From Erythrobasidium yunnanense (lineage: Eukaryota; Basidiomycota; Cystobasidiomycetes; Erythrobasidiales; Erythrobasidiaceae): a stretch of DNA of 64,000 bases. The notes beneath the pieces are model-generated. The model ran no database searches, was not told the origin of the DNA, and saw only the letters and a program-made list of their open reading frames with translations. This document shows positions 23,084-33,613 of the stretch, piece after piece; positions within the stretch are counted from its first letter, which is position 1, and each line of letters opens with the position of its first letter. The position numbers were made by a program, and so were the translations under genes. The stretch covers positions 3,519,652-3,583,651 of the forward strand of contig BCJC01000001.1 of the NCBI GenBank assembly GCA_001600175.1, read 5' to 3'.

Positions 23084-24549
23084 ATGAGCGGCATACACGG
23101 ACTTCCAGACGAGATACTGCTCCAGATCTTTCGAGATGTAGTGCATCTGGATGCGCAGGAGCAGCTGCATCTATTGTCCGCGAATCAATCGAAGCCAAGC
23201 GAACGACACGCGCGTCAACAAGCGTTTGCTTACAGAGGGTGCACCACGACTGTCCAGCGCGAAAAGCAGACGCGAGGCGTGCGCCAGCTGCTTCTTGTAT
23301 GTCAACGCTGGATGCCGTAGGTGGACCATGTTCTTAGCTGGCGATTCGTGCTGAGGACGCTGACACGACCCGCTTCATGCCCAGTCTTGCCAGGGCTATT
23401 CTCTATCAGGGAACCGTGTACTTGCGAATCGATTCGCCTGGATTTATCCCGACAGCCCGATCCATGATCTCGCATGCCCCGCTGCAGATGGTTCAATCCC
23501 TCGTGGTGCGATGGGACATGTCGAAAACGCTGGCCGACCTGGCAGCCCGTTGGGAGGTGCTTCTAAATCTCGTGGAACTCATGACGCATCTCGAGATGCT
23601 TGTTCTGGGTCCAGGTCCTAACAAATTGCGACAGCGCTTCCAAAGCGTCGTGTCGAGGCTGCCAGTTCTCCAAGTCGTATCCTTCGTGGCTAGGGATAGC
23701 TGGTCTCCGACTATAATCACGTATCAAGCGCCTCAATCTCGCTTACAGGATCTGCCGTCGAGAGCAGAGCTGCTTCCCCAGCTTCCCTACCTTTCGACCA
23801 AAGCCGAAAATCGTAACGGAAGTTTCACGCACACTAAGGAGCTGCTTGATTCACACTTCCTTTCTAACTGCACGGAGTTGACTCTAAAGAATGTGCGATG
23901 CGACCCAGAGGGCTTCATTCGCATGTTAACCGAGCTTGCTCCGAGATTGCGGTTCTTCAGCTATCAAGTCGACCACGCGATGAGCGACGGCATTGATAGA
24001 GGCACAGCGGGTCGCATCCTACCGATGCTCACGAGAGTGGAGGAACTGCACTTTGTATCCACAACTGGCTGGCGAAACGTCACACAATTCGTCCCTTCTC
24101 AGCTCAGGCTTGCTCACTGCTGGCCTTTGTTAAGACATCTTGTGACGTCGGATGTTCTCCTGGCGTTCGAAGAGCTTACAAGACTCTCCTCCCTCGACGT
24201 TGCATCGGTCGAGTACTACATCTCCGACACCGAAAATCATTCTTCCTACGAAGCCTTTGATGGTGTCATTTCCCTCCTCCCGATAGGCAGGCCAGGCAAA
24301 ATATATCTCTACGGCGTTCCATCCTTTGTGCGTCTGCACGGCGACGAGCCCTATATTGACGAGGAAGATATCGGTGACGACAGGATGACATTTGACTGGA
24401 CTTATGATGAAATTCTGGACGCGAAAAGGAAATGCAAAGCGCGTGAGATAAAGCTCAGATACTGGGGAAAGGATGAGATCACCGACTTCAACGACGGGGA
24501 TCAAGGGGAGGATCCAATGCGAAGACCTATCCCAGGTCTCACTCCTTGA
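23084..24549 (+). CDS. F-box protein, tandem family copy B
   Basis: Exon 1 (23084-23316) holds the F-box, MSGIHGLPDEILLQIFRDVV, and ends LLVCQRWMP. A 68-nt intron leads to exon 2 (23385-24549), which starts LARAILYQGTVYLRIDSP; the protein is 465 residues. The body has conserved family stretches shared with copy C: LSNCTELTLKNVRCDPEGF, RILPMLTRVEELHFVSTTGW, CWPLLRHLVTSDVLLAFEEL and SLDVASVEYYISDTENHSS, then a C-terminal block (RKCKAREIKLRYWGKDEI). It is much closer to copy C than to copy A, so B and C are the younger duplication. The likely role is an SCF substrate receptor of unknown target. The initiator is the ATG at 23084; the frame upstream lacks an ATG. Confidence 0.82.
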
Positions 24550-24981
24550 GCTACGGAAGACACGGCCGACTTGTTGGCCGACTTGTTACTTCTAGGAATC
24601 AGGTTGTGATGCGTACGCCGTCTTCTGATACTTCGTGACAACGATCGTAGCGGCCCTCTGGACGATAGTCACAGAATGTGTCTAAGAATGCTGTCCTCCC
24701 TCTTCCGCCTGTCTTGTTCTTTCTACCGCCATTAGCTATTGCAATTCTATGGATTCACAGTGTGACTTAGATGTCGTGCTACTGTACTTTGTACCGTGCA
24801 TTTTCTTGCTTGACCTTTTGCTTCCGGTCCAATAAGATATCGAGTTCTGGCAAAGTTACTCAGCTCTACTCTCATCACAAGCTATCCTCGAGGCGTAGAT
24901 CAGGGTAGATCTGCCTGGCAGCTACTCTGCGCCTTTCGTACATCGCTGTCAAACGCCGGACTGCCTGGATCCTCCGACACG
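24550..24981 (+). other. Gap between F-box copies B and C
   Basis: 432 bp. It contains a small direct repeat, GGCCGACTTGTT twice, near 24565-24588, just after the copy B stop. Nothing else is recognisable. It should hold the copy C promoter. Confidence 0.4.
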
Positions 24982-26429
24982 ATGAGCCTCATTCAACGAC
25001 TGCCAGATGAAGTGATTCTTCAAGTCTTTCATGAAGTTGTTTCGCTAGACTGGCTGGACCGCATTCAAACGTTGCTCAAAGGGGGTTTTCTGCCAATGGC
25101 AGCGGGATGCGAGAATGACTCAAGCTGCCTGTATCCCTTGCTGTTCGTGTGTCAAAGCTGGCTGCCGTGCGTTGTCCTCTCCAGCTTGAGGTCACCTTCG
25201 CCGTTCGAAAACTGACATCCCAGTACAGCTTGGCCCGACGCGTCCTCTATCAGGGAACAATACATCTCGACATCGGCTCCCCCAAGCTGGCGAGTATCGC
25301 TCGCTCAATCTTAGAGAATGACGACCTCTGCCAGGAAATGCAGGCCTTTGTCGTGAACTGGAATTTCCGTGAAAGTACTCACGGGGCAAAAGCCTCATTG
25401 AGGTGGTCGCTCCTGCTGAACATACTCAAAGATCTCAAAAGTTTACGCCATCTCGTGCTGTGCCCGGTACCTGATTGGTATCGCAAGCAGATCCAAAAGG
25501 TACTCTCGCAGCTGTCGTGTCAAAGCTTTTCCCTGGTGGTCAGGGATGGCTCCTATGTAAACATTATCGCACATCAAAGACATCAATCCGATATACAAGC
25601 TACCGGCACTCTCAAACTACCTTCCTTCAACACGGGGGTGCATGTCCGCCTAGAGAGCGTTGGCGAGGGGCACGAGGAGGTTAACACGTCGATGGCACCT
25701 TCCAGTACGCCTTTCGGGAACAGATACCACTTTGCGGTCGATGTGCCCTCCCAGTGCACGAGACTTGTGCTCAGAAATATCAGATTCGAAATCGAAGATT
25801 TGACACTTCTTCTGGTAGAGCTCTCTCAGACCCTTAAAGTGTTCAGCTACCATGAAGACGGATCTAGGTACGGCGAGTGCTTCACCCCTGAAGAGGCATC
25901 CCATCTTTTGCCGATGCTAGAACAGGTGGAAGAATTGCATTACGTGCCATTCACAGATGTAGAGAACGACAACGAATTTGTACCATCTCGCCTGGACATC
26001 AATCAATACTGGCCACATCTACGACGCTTCGTCACATCAGATGCCTTCGTCCCCTTCCGTGCGCTCATACAGTTCATGTCGCCTCACATCGAGTCGGTCG
26101 AGTACCACGTATCGGATACAGAGAAGAGCTCCTCTGTCCGAGCACTCCAGCCCCTAATCCCCCAACTAAAGATGGGTAGCCCTGCAAGAATCTACCTCTA
26201 CAAAGCACACCTTGGTGTCTATATCAACGATGGGTTCGGCGCCGCAGAGCGCAGAGCAACTGCAGATTGGACAAGCGGTAAAGTGTATCGAGCCAAACAG
26301 AGCTGCGCCGAGCGCAACATACAGCTGCGATATTGGAAGCACGACCCATTAATGGAGACCATTGGTATACCGGATACTTATAACGAAGAGAATATGCCCC
26401 AGGGATCGCTAGCGGGCGTTTCGATTTGA
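24982..26429 (+). CDS. F-box protein, tandem family copy C
   Basis: Exon 1 (24982-25166) encodes MSLIQRLPDEVILQVFHEVV and ends CQSWLP. A 62-nt intron joins exon 2 (25229-26429), beginning LARRVLYQGTIHLDIGSP, for 461 residues. Alignment with copy B by eye is collinear: PSQCTRLVLRNIRFEIEDL, LLPMLEQVEELHYVPFTD, YWPHLRRFVTSDAFVPFRAL, IESVEYHVSDTEKSSS, and the C-terminal AERNIQLRYWKHDPL. Exon 1 is shorter than in B, lacking part of the region between the F-box and the intron. As for the others, an SCF adaptor role is known for the domain; the target is unknown. It is convergent with the hydrolase gene downstream. Confidence 0.82.
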
Positions 26430-26556
26430 TAATCATGGATAATATGAGGTTGTGCGAATCTCCTCGATAGCTATAAAGACACCTGAAACAACAACACCAC
26501 CGATACCAAATGCGTACCTATTCTTCCCAAGACTGCCTGATCTACAACCCTGTACG

Positions 26557-27844
26557 CTATGTGACTTTTGAAGCGCCTATGCCAACGGCGATGGAGGAAT
26601 ACATGTTGTACAAACGGAGGAATTGAAGCTGAGCACGGCTGCGACAGGCTGTCAGCATAGAAGCAAGCTACTAATCAGATGAGACTGACCTCCTTCCAAT
26701 CTTCTCTGCCCTAACAGCCACGCCAATGCTCCAGCGTACCCATCCGTTATCACGTCCTCATCCCACGGCCTATCGTTCATCACGAGATGATCTGCACCCT
26801 GTATCGGTCCCACTGTCTCCAGCACTCGTGTGCGGTATATACTAGAGCTATTGCTTTGGATATAGCGGGCTGCTGCCTGATTCCATCTCTGCTGCGTGTC
26901 GAGCGTGGCATTGAACAAGCCAAACTCGTCCACTGTTCCGTAGTAGTTTCTTATACTATTTCCCAGCAAGTCTTTCAGCAGACTCGCATCGGCATACGTT
27001 GCACCGCTGCTGATGATCGAGCCAGCGAATATATCTGGATACTTCATGAGAAGGTTCCATGCTGCTCTGGCACCCATACTGTATGTCGACAAGTATATCC
27101 GCGTGAGATCTATGTTGTATTGGACGGCGACCTGCGCCAATATGTTCGGGAAGATGTCGATGTCCCACGCTGCATCCGGCTGTGCTGTCTCATTTGGACA
27201 TATGGGCGTCACGACGAGGAATCTGAAAGAGTAAGACACATCAGGTCTTGATCTTGGCCTTCTGGCTGTATTGACGCACTCTTCTGCAGCGAGTAAGTGC
27301 GCTGAGCTTCGATTGCCTTCGTTGTACTGTCTGACCTTGCGACTCGCGCCGTCATAGCCAGACAGCTGTAAGCAAGCATTATCAGCACCCTCCCATGGCT
27401 TTGAAGTAGCTAGCGCAACGCACCACTTTGGCTTGGCTGGCAGTACCGCGAGCGCCGGATCCCGATAGAGACAGTATGACGGGCCATGGACCGTCTAATG
27501 GAGGTATTCCACGCGTATCTCGGTCCGGTAGATGGACCTGTCGTGTACCAAACACGCGGTAATTAGTGCATGATTAGGAGGTCTGAGCGGCGAAGTTCTG
27601 ACAGTGAAGGGATAGTGACTGGAGCAAAGGTTAGACTTGTTACTTCTTCAAACACATAGGCTGCTCACACTGCATCCTCATTATACAGCAGAAAAGATTG
27701 TGGCCCGCTTGAGTTCTGGCCGGGCGCCAGAGTCGGAGGTTCTGCATTGATGATATCCCAGCTCGACTGACGCTGCCAGAGCGTAGGAGCTGCTGATATC
27801 GCTGTACAGAAGTAGTACGTGTATAAAAAGGACCGTGCCAGCAT
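26557..27844 (-). CDS. Secreted alpha/beta hydrolase (esterase/depolymerase-like)
   Basis: An alpha/beta-hydrolase with an N-terminal signal peptide (MLARSFLYTYYFCTAISAAP; ATG at 27844, upstream frame only TTG). Conserved parts include FRFLVVTPICPNETAQPDAA, the nucleophile elbow STYSMGARAAW (Ser), YYGTVDEFGLFNATLD (candidate Asp) and GADHLVMNDRPWDE (candidate His), so a complete Ser-Asp-His triad is visible. The arrangement resembles secreted polyhydroxybutyrate depolymerase, feruloyl-esterase and phospholipase/carboxylesterase-like enzymes; the substrate is unknown. Exons are separated by short introns between 27210 and 27640. A last 41-nt intron (GTCAGT...CTGACAG, about 26646-26687) would move the stop from 26652 to 26557, so the 3' end is uncertain. 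Several N-x-S/T sites fit a secreted glycoprotein. Confidence 0.78.
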
Positions 27845-28510
27845 GGAGATATTGACCAAATACAGAAGAAAGAGAAAAAGCTGTCGAAAAGCGCGTCAAG
27901 CAGGCAGAAGCGTGACTTTCTTTCGTCAGGAAGGAAGCCTAACAGCGCAGCAGCAATCTGAAGAACGGTACTACATGCCTCTATAATGCGCGCAATTGCG
28001 GAATCTCGCGTAGTCTCGCAGATGAGCCCAAAATGGAGATGCCCGATGTTCTTCAATTTCGCAGATATTACCATGACATTACTATCCTGTACTTGTTACT
28101 AAAGAAAGCACGCTTAAAGATACGTAAGAATCCACAGCTAAACCCGCCCTTGATTACGCGAAACGACCCAAGACTAACAAGAGGGCAGAAGTAGGTAGTG
28201 AAGGAGAAGAGCTAGGTATTACACACAATATGTAGACCCGCTTGATTTGAGTATTTGCGACAACAGAACGTAAGGAAAGACAATAGCGACATATGAGTGT
28301 GGGAGGAAAGGTATCGGAACAGGTAGAGGTAGGGGAAGGAAGATCGATGGAAGGGCATGCTACTGTATCCTGCCTTGTAGCCTATTGACAATGACATGAG
28401 AGGGCGAGATGATCCTGCTGCACAAGAAGTGCTGCTTGATGGTTTGGTATTGTTGGAACATAGAGCCGCAGAGCATTTCTTCTTTCTTGTATTATTACGA
28501 GATCTTCTCT
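27845..28510. other. Intergenic gap upstream of the hydrolase
   Basis: 666 bp between the G-alpha stop and the hydrolase start, both on the minus strand. It holds the hydrolase promoter and the G-alpha 3' UTR. I see no other gene. Confidence 0.4.
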
Positions 28511-30059
28511 TTATAGGATACCAGAGTCACGCAAAGCATTTTGCAATATCGTTTCTTTGACGGCCGCAAAGACCAAGCGGATATTGCCCGTATCTGTCGC
28601 TTGCGTCAGACTAAACAGAGACAATACGTTTCATCAGTATATGACTCTTAAAAGAGTAGATAGACGCAGGCATACTGCGGATAGATGCTCAACCTCGCCC
28701 TATTGAGCTGGGTGAACCTCCAGAGGATGTATTTCGCTGCTTTATTCACATCTGCGCCTCCTGTATATTCAGGGAAGTACTTGTCCAGCGGAACTTTCGG
28801 TAATTTGACTTTGAAGAGATCGATTTTGTTGAGGAAGAGCTGTTCGCGAAGGGACAGTCAGCAAATCGGAGACTTTTGTAGGGGCGCAGGACAGCGTAGA
28901 ATGAGACTTACAATAATGGACGTCCGTAAAAACCACCGCGAGTTGATGACAGATTCGAAGAGAACCAAAGATTCCGCCATTCGATTCTGCGGAGATAAGA
29001 AGGCTTAAGTCGCCTGAACGTGACAGAGAAGGAAGAGCGCTATCTTACCTGCCCGCTCTCCTCCAGTAACACTTGATCGTATTCGCTCAGCGCCACGCAG
29101 AATATGATCGACGTGACTGCTTCGAAACAGTGGATCCACTTTTTCCGTTCGCTCCGTTGCCCACCGACATCGAACATGCTGCAATTCCCAATTAGTATGC
29201 AAATCTGGCGTTTGAGTGGTTTATATGTGGCTCACTGTATGCTCAGCTGCCCACTCCGAAACTTGGTCTCGCTGATACCCGTCGTCTTCGTCCGCGCTCG
29301 CAATACGTCTGTTTCGTTCGGAACGTAGTCTGGGCCACCTATACGTGCGATCTCGTCGAAGAAACTGATGAATATGACAGAGTAAGCAGCGACCAAGGGT
29401 TCACGCTGTCTGAAAATCGGCTTACTATGACGCCGAGTCCATCAAATAGAACTCGCTTGACCGATCCATCACGCTTGGGATGATTGGATCATGCCATAAG
29501 CTCTCCACTGCTCTCACTATCTCACTCGCCAGCGTCTGTTGCGACTCTGACCGATAATCCAGAATCTTGTCTGCATACACCCGGTTGACTGGCTCGACTG
29601 GATCCATCTTGAACTTCCGTAATGCCATCACTAGTGCTTGCGCCGAGTCCATAACGTCTGAAAGAAGCCGCGAACAGTCGTCAGCACCGTATGGCCGAAC
29701 AGGAGGCTGCTTGGCGACATACTCTTGTATACAGTCGCCCGGCAAAGCACCAATTCGTCTTTCGAGTAGCCATTCTGATGGATGATCTTCATCTGCTTCA
29801 CTACTGTACTCTTCCCTGACTCTCCAGAGCCTGTTGTACGAGATAGGGCATGCAGATCAGCACCTGACCTTTACCCATTCTAGGCAGGGAGGAGAAGCAG
29901 CCTACCCAGTAGTAAGATCTTGCATTCTTTCCTGTACTTCTTGCTATCCTCCTCTATCTGCTTGTCGATCTGATTCGACCGGTCTCTCTGCTCGCGCTTG
30001 TTCTCAGACATGTTGGCTGAGGTTGTGGTCGCTTCCGGCGACGACATGCATGATCCCAT
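28511..30059 (-). CDS. Heterotrimeric G-protein alpha subunit
   Basis: A G-alpha subunit relaying receptor signals at the plasma membrane. The ATG at 30059 gives [10 protein letters not shown], with Gly2 and Cys4 placed for N-myristoylation and palmitoylation. Then come an acidic/basic N-terminal helix ([20 protein letters not shown]), the P-loop [19 protein letters not shown], and the helical domain ([45 protein letters not shown]). The switch regions follow: [14 protein letters not shown] and [16 protein letters not shown] (catalytic Gln). Next are [12 protein letters not shown], the NKxD motif in [14 protein letters not shown], and [20 protein letters not shown]. It ends [10 protein letters not shown] at stop 28511. 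A short intron (GTATGTC..., about 29660-29725) interrupts [11 protein letters not shown], and others occur between most motifs. The C-terminus lacks the Cys typical of the Gi-like fungal class, favouring the cAMP-linked (Gpa2/GNA-3-like) class; that is inference. Confidence 0.93.
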
Positions 30060-30842
30060 CGTTTCTCAGTTGGATTGGAGGGTAGAAGGAGGTGTGTACG
30101 ATGATGCCCGACGATGACTGTTTACTTGCGGCTTTGCTACGCTAGAAGTGTAGGCTGTTCGGGCGCTGTATTCGTCGGATTGCCCGCGGTCCCTAGCCGT
30201 CCCTCTTCTTCGCGTTTCGTTCGTTCTTCGCAACGATTGATGACTGTAATTGTATTATAGACGTAGTATCGCTTGCTCGTTCGTTCCTACCCTCAACTCC
30301 CTCCGGCCAGCCCAGCCCAGCCCGCCTTCCTGGAAATCGCCCAAACCCAGATTTCTGTCAACAGGGCTCGCGTATCTGTAGGCGTCCGATTTGATGCAAC
30401 TTCCTGACGGGATGTTGGCAGAAGTTCAAAGGCCAAATGTATATAAGAACTGGGTATCCCGGTAACTTGCTATACTTTGACTGATTGGACTGATTGTTGA
30501 CCTGTCTCGAATTATGGCCTTTGAGTCTGGACTGGATCTCGAAGTGAGAGAGACACAAGGGTGTGGCGGGCAAGACTTTCAAGCAGCGCAAGCAGCAAGC
30601 ATCAGCTACTCAGCGTCACAACTCGGAAGTGTCTACCGCATCAGCTTCGGAAGATAGACGCCTAGATTTCAGGATTCAGGCCTGGCGCGACGAGGCAAGG
30701 CACAACTGCCTATTCCGGCCAACGATCTATTCCTCTTGCAAACGCGACTTCCTACCAAGCTAGCTAGGCTACATTGTGGTGTATTGTTGACTTCCGATTT
30801 ACTCAAGATCCTCAGTCACTTCCAACGCGAATCGCAACTGCT
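30060..30842. other. Intergenic gap upstream of G-alpha
   Basis: 783 bp between the catalase stop and the G-alpha start. It includes a short CAGCC tandem run near 30311-30330 and a likely pyrimidine-rich G-alpha promoter. A small plus-strand open frame (30563-30763) has no recognisable motif and I do not call it a gene. Confidence 0.4.
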
Positions 30843-33212
30843 TCAAGCCTTGAGGGTAGACTTATACGGCATGCCCATGAAAGTCTTGCCCTTGTCAGCA
30901 GAGTAGAAGCTCTCATCTTTATTGACTAGGTGAGCCGTCTGAGATGCAGTAGCGATCTCATCCATGTTCAACTCGCTCTTCTTCTTGCTCTCGGGGAGAA
31001 GGTTGAAGATACCCTTGGCGTAGTTTGGATCGATCGCGTACATCTGGATCAGATAGTTCTTCATAACGATGCTGTCTGCGAATCTGAGCAGGTTGGCCGT
31101 GTTCTTGTGCAGGTTGTCTCGCTGCTGAGGTGTCATAACGCGCTGCAAAATACATCTATCAGTCTCGAATACTTGACGCTCTTGAAGAGGGCGTAGCCTC
31201 ACCTGATACAGCTCTCTGACCTGGTTGTACTCGCTGGCATCTCCCTCATGCTTGTAGACCGACTGGCGCGAGACGACATTATTCATGACCTGATAAGGTG
31301 CCTCGGCAACAGATGGGTCGAAGCCAGGAGTGACCTTCTTCGACATGGATGTGTTGGAAGGTGCACCCTGCTTGTGCGTATGGTAGCTGTTGGGGAAATA
31401 GGGTGGCTTTCCAGCGTGGTTGGCATCAACGCGCATGGTGCCGTTGTAGTTGTCAGGAGAGTGGTACTTTGACATGAAAGGACAGTTGACGGGGATCTGG
31501 TGGATGTTTGCGCTTCCAAGACGGTGGTATTGGGCATCTCTGCAGAACTGGAGGGTCAGTATGGGACCCGGAAGAAGCTAAACCACACAAGCAACGCACC
31601 TGTAGAAGAATGCTCTCCATTGTAGTAGAGTATCTGGCGACAGCTCAATACCCGGTACCAGCGATCCAGGGCTGAAAGCAGCCTGTTCGACATCGCGGTG
31701 GTAATCTTCGGGGTTGCGATTTAATGTAAGCACGCCGACCTCTTGCATAGGGAACTGTGTACGAGGCCAGACTTTGGTAACGTCGAAGGGGTCAAAGTCG
31801 ATGTTGGCCAAATCTTGGGGAGTCATGACCTGGATTTCCATGGTCCACTTGACCTCGCCGCCCTCTTCAAGAAGCTCGTAAAGCTCACGCTTGCTAAAAT
31901 CTGGGTCTACGCCTTGTATCTTCTCTGTCTCCTCCTGTGTGAGCTGCTCCTTCTTCTGATGACATTTCCAGTGGAACTTGACGTAGTTTCGGTCGCCCTG
32001 AGCGTTGACCATGGCGAACGTGTGGCAGCTGTAAAGGTGAGCGATGGAAGAGAATAGGCACATGTAGTAGCCGGAGGAGACATCACGAAAGGAAGTAGAG
32101 AGTTTGAGCGAAAGCAGGAACGAAGTCAGTGCGGCTCGCAGCGTTTGCAGCAGGCAAAGCAGTCTGACCCGTATGCGCTCATATGCACCCATCCTGTGTG
32201 TGTCATTAGCACTGAACCCACTAACTCGCTTCATTTGCGAACTCACCTTTAGGAGTTCCGTAATCGGACATGAGCATAAGACCAGCGTGGTTACTCTCTG
32301 GTACTTGAGAAAGGAAGTCAAACCATGCGTTGAAGTCCAAGAGGAAACTCTTTGGGTTTCGCTGCTGCGATCGGACTGGCCAATCGAATTTCAGCCAGGT
32401 GTGCTTATAGGACATTCGCACGCCTTGGTAGGCAGCACATACTGTTGTCAGGACCTATTTCAAAGTATAAACAGTCAGAAAAGCCTCGAGAACCGCTGTC
32501 TCTTTCGAGCCCACCCTGCATAGGATCGCGGACGAAGAAGACGGGCCAGTTCAATCCAACAAGATCGTAGTTTCCCTCTCCAGTGTAGAACTTGACTGCA
32601 AAGCCTCTTGGGTTTCTACCGACATCTGGGAACTCTCGGCCATAGGTGACAGTGGAGAATCGGCAGTAGGCAGGCGTCTTCTTGCCAGGCTGAAGGAATT
32701 CGGCCTTGGTAAGGTGGGAGATGTCCTATCGATGCAGAACTATCAGCTTGGCCTGGCGAACCTTGGGCGTGCTACGCGACTGACCTTTGTGACCTGGAAG
32801 GAACCGAAGGCAGACGATCCACAAGGGTGAACGATTCGCTCCTGGATCTTTGATCTGTCGAAGTTCTGTTGCTTCTCTAGAAGAAGTGTGTCGATCTGCG
32901 TTGGCATGCCGCCAATGTTGAGGGCATGACCAGGTGCTGGGAATACTTGACCGAAGTTGCCGGTGCTGCATGGTGAGAAGATGATTGTAGGAAGGGAGGA
33001 GTGAAGCTCAGATTCTAGTGACACCATGGCTCTTGCCGTGCTTACTAGTAGGCAGAATCATCGACTTGGTCTTTTTGCTGCACCAAGCCCGCAATTCGAG
33101 CGGCCGTGGCTGCTGGTCCATCGTTCATTCCACTGAACGTGCTGAGCCTCTGTCCAGCGCGAGGGTCTACGCCGGGAATCTTCTCTAGAGTATCTTTGAT
33201 AAAGTCGGCCAT
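30843..33212 (-). CDS. Catalase-like heme protein, small-subunit type
   Basis: A clade of fungal catalase-like heme proteins. The ATG at 33212 starts [20 protein letters not shown]. The fold is complete: [19 protein letters not shown], the distal-His block [80 protein letters not shown] and [18 protein letters not shown]. The proximal region [19 protein letters not shown] has the heme-ligand Tyr (F-x-Y-x-D). The C-terminus includes [15 protein letters not shown] and ends [10 protein letters not shown] at 30843. Canonical catalases have VGNNTP where this has VGLNWP, and VVHAKG where this has IVHPCG, so the distal pocket differs. There are at least seven introns. One exon is only 12 nt (32443-32454), and the intron after the AYGG-CHTF junction is longer (about 135 nt). 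Peroxisomal SKL-type targeting is absent, since the end is LKA. Confidence 0.9.
32443..32454 (-). other. 12-nt micro-exon of the catalase-like gene
   Basis: It lies between a 60-nt intron (32455-32514, GTGGGC...TAG) and a 67-nt intron (32376-32442, GTATGT...CCAG). It joins ...RDPMQ-G to IRSQQRNPK by adding the residues PDN. The continuous reading [17 protein letters not shown] agrees with the catalase-like family pattern as I remember it (QGPDxIRSQ). Skipping it would delete four codons in frame. Confidence 0.8.
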
Positions 33213-33613
33213 GATTGTCTGAATGGTCTGAAGGAAAGAGGGAGGGCGACAGAACAGTCTGCATACGCATCTTCGTCATACCAGAATCGATAGTCCTTGT
33301 TTGTCTGTAGATCAGCGGCCAATCCAACCTTTCGAAAATCCACCGGGACTGGTCATCAGGATCGTCGGTCACGTGTATAGTACAGCTTGTAACATCGCAA
33401 GTGGGGAGACGCGCAAAGCTACCTTCCATGTAGGGATTGCATTGCAGGGCATCTACGCCTAGGAGCCATTGATGATACAGGATTACTGGCGACAGAGGCC
33501 TGAGTATAGTCGTACAATTAGGTAATCTTGTCCCGATAAGTCTTCTATCGTAGTCCCGTTCGTATCGCGATGTCGTCCCAGTCGTTAAGAGATCGTGTCT
33601 TGTTACGTCTCGT
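33213..33613. other. Intergenic gap upstream of the catalase
   Basis: 401 bp between the catalase start and the stop of the next minus-strand gene. It probably contains the catalase promoter. I see no other gene. Confidence 0.35.

Noticed and set aside
22939-23337. Open frame starting before F-box copy B
   Set aside because: It overlaps the copy B F-box in another frame and lacks the LPDE motif.
24565-24588. Direct repeat GGCCGACTTGTT twice
   Set aside because: Too short to indicate a mobile element or target-site duplication.
30563-30763. Plus-strand small frame starting MAGKTFKQRKQQ
   Set aside because: No motif or homologous neighbour, and likely UTR of the flanking genes.
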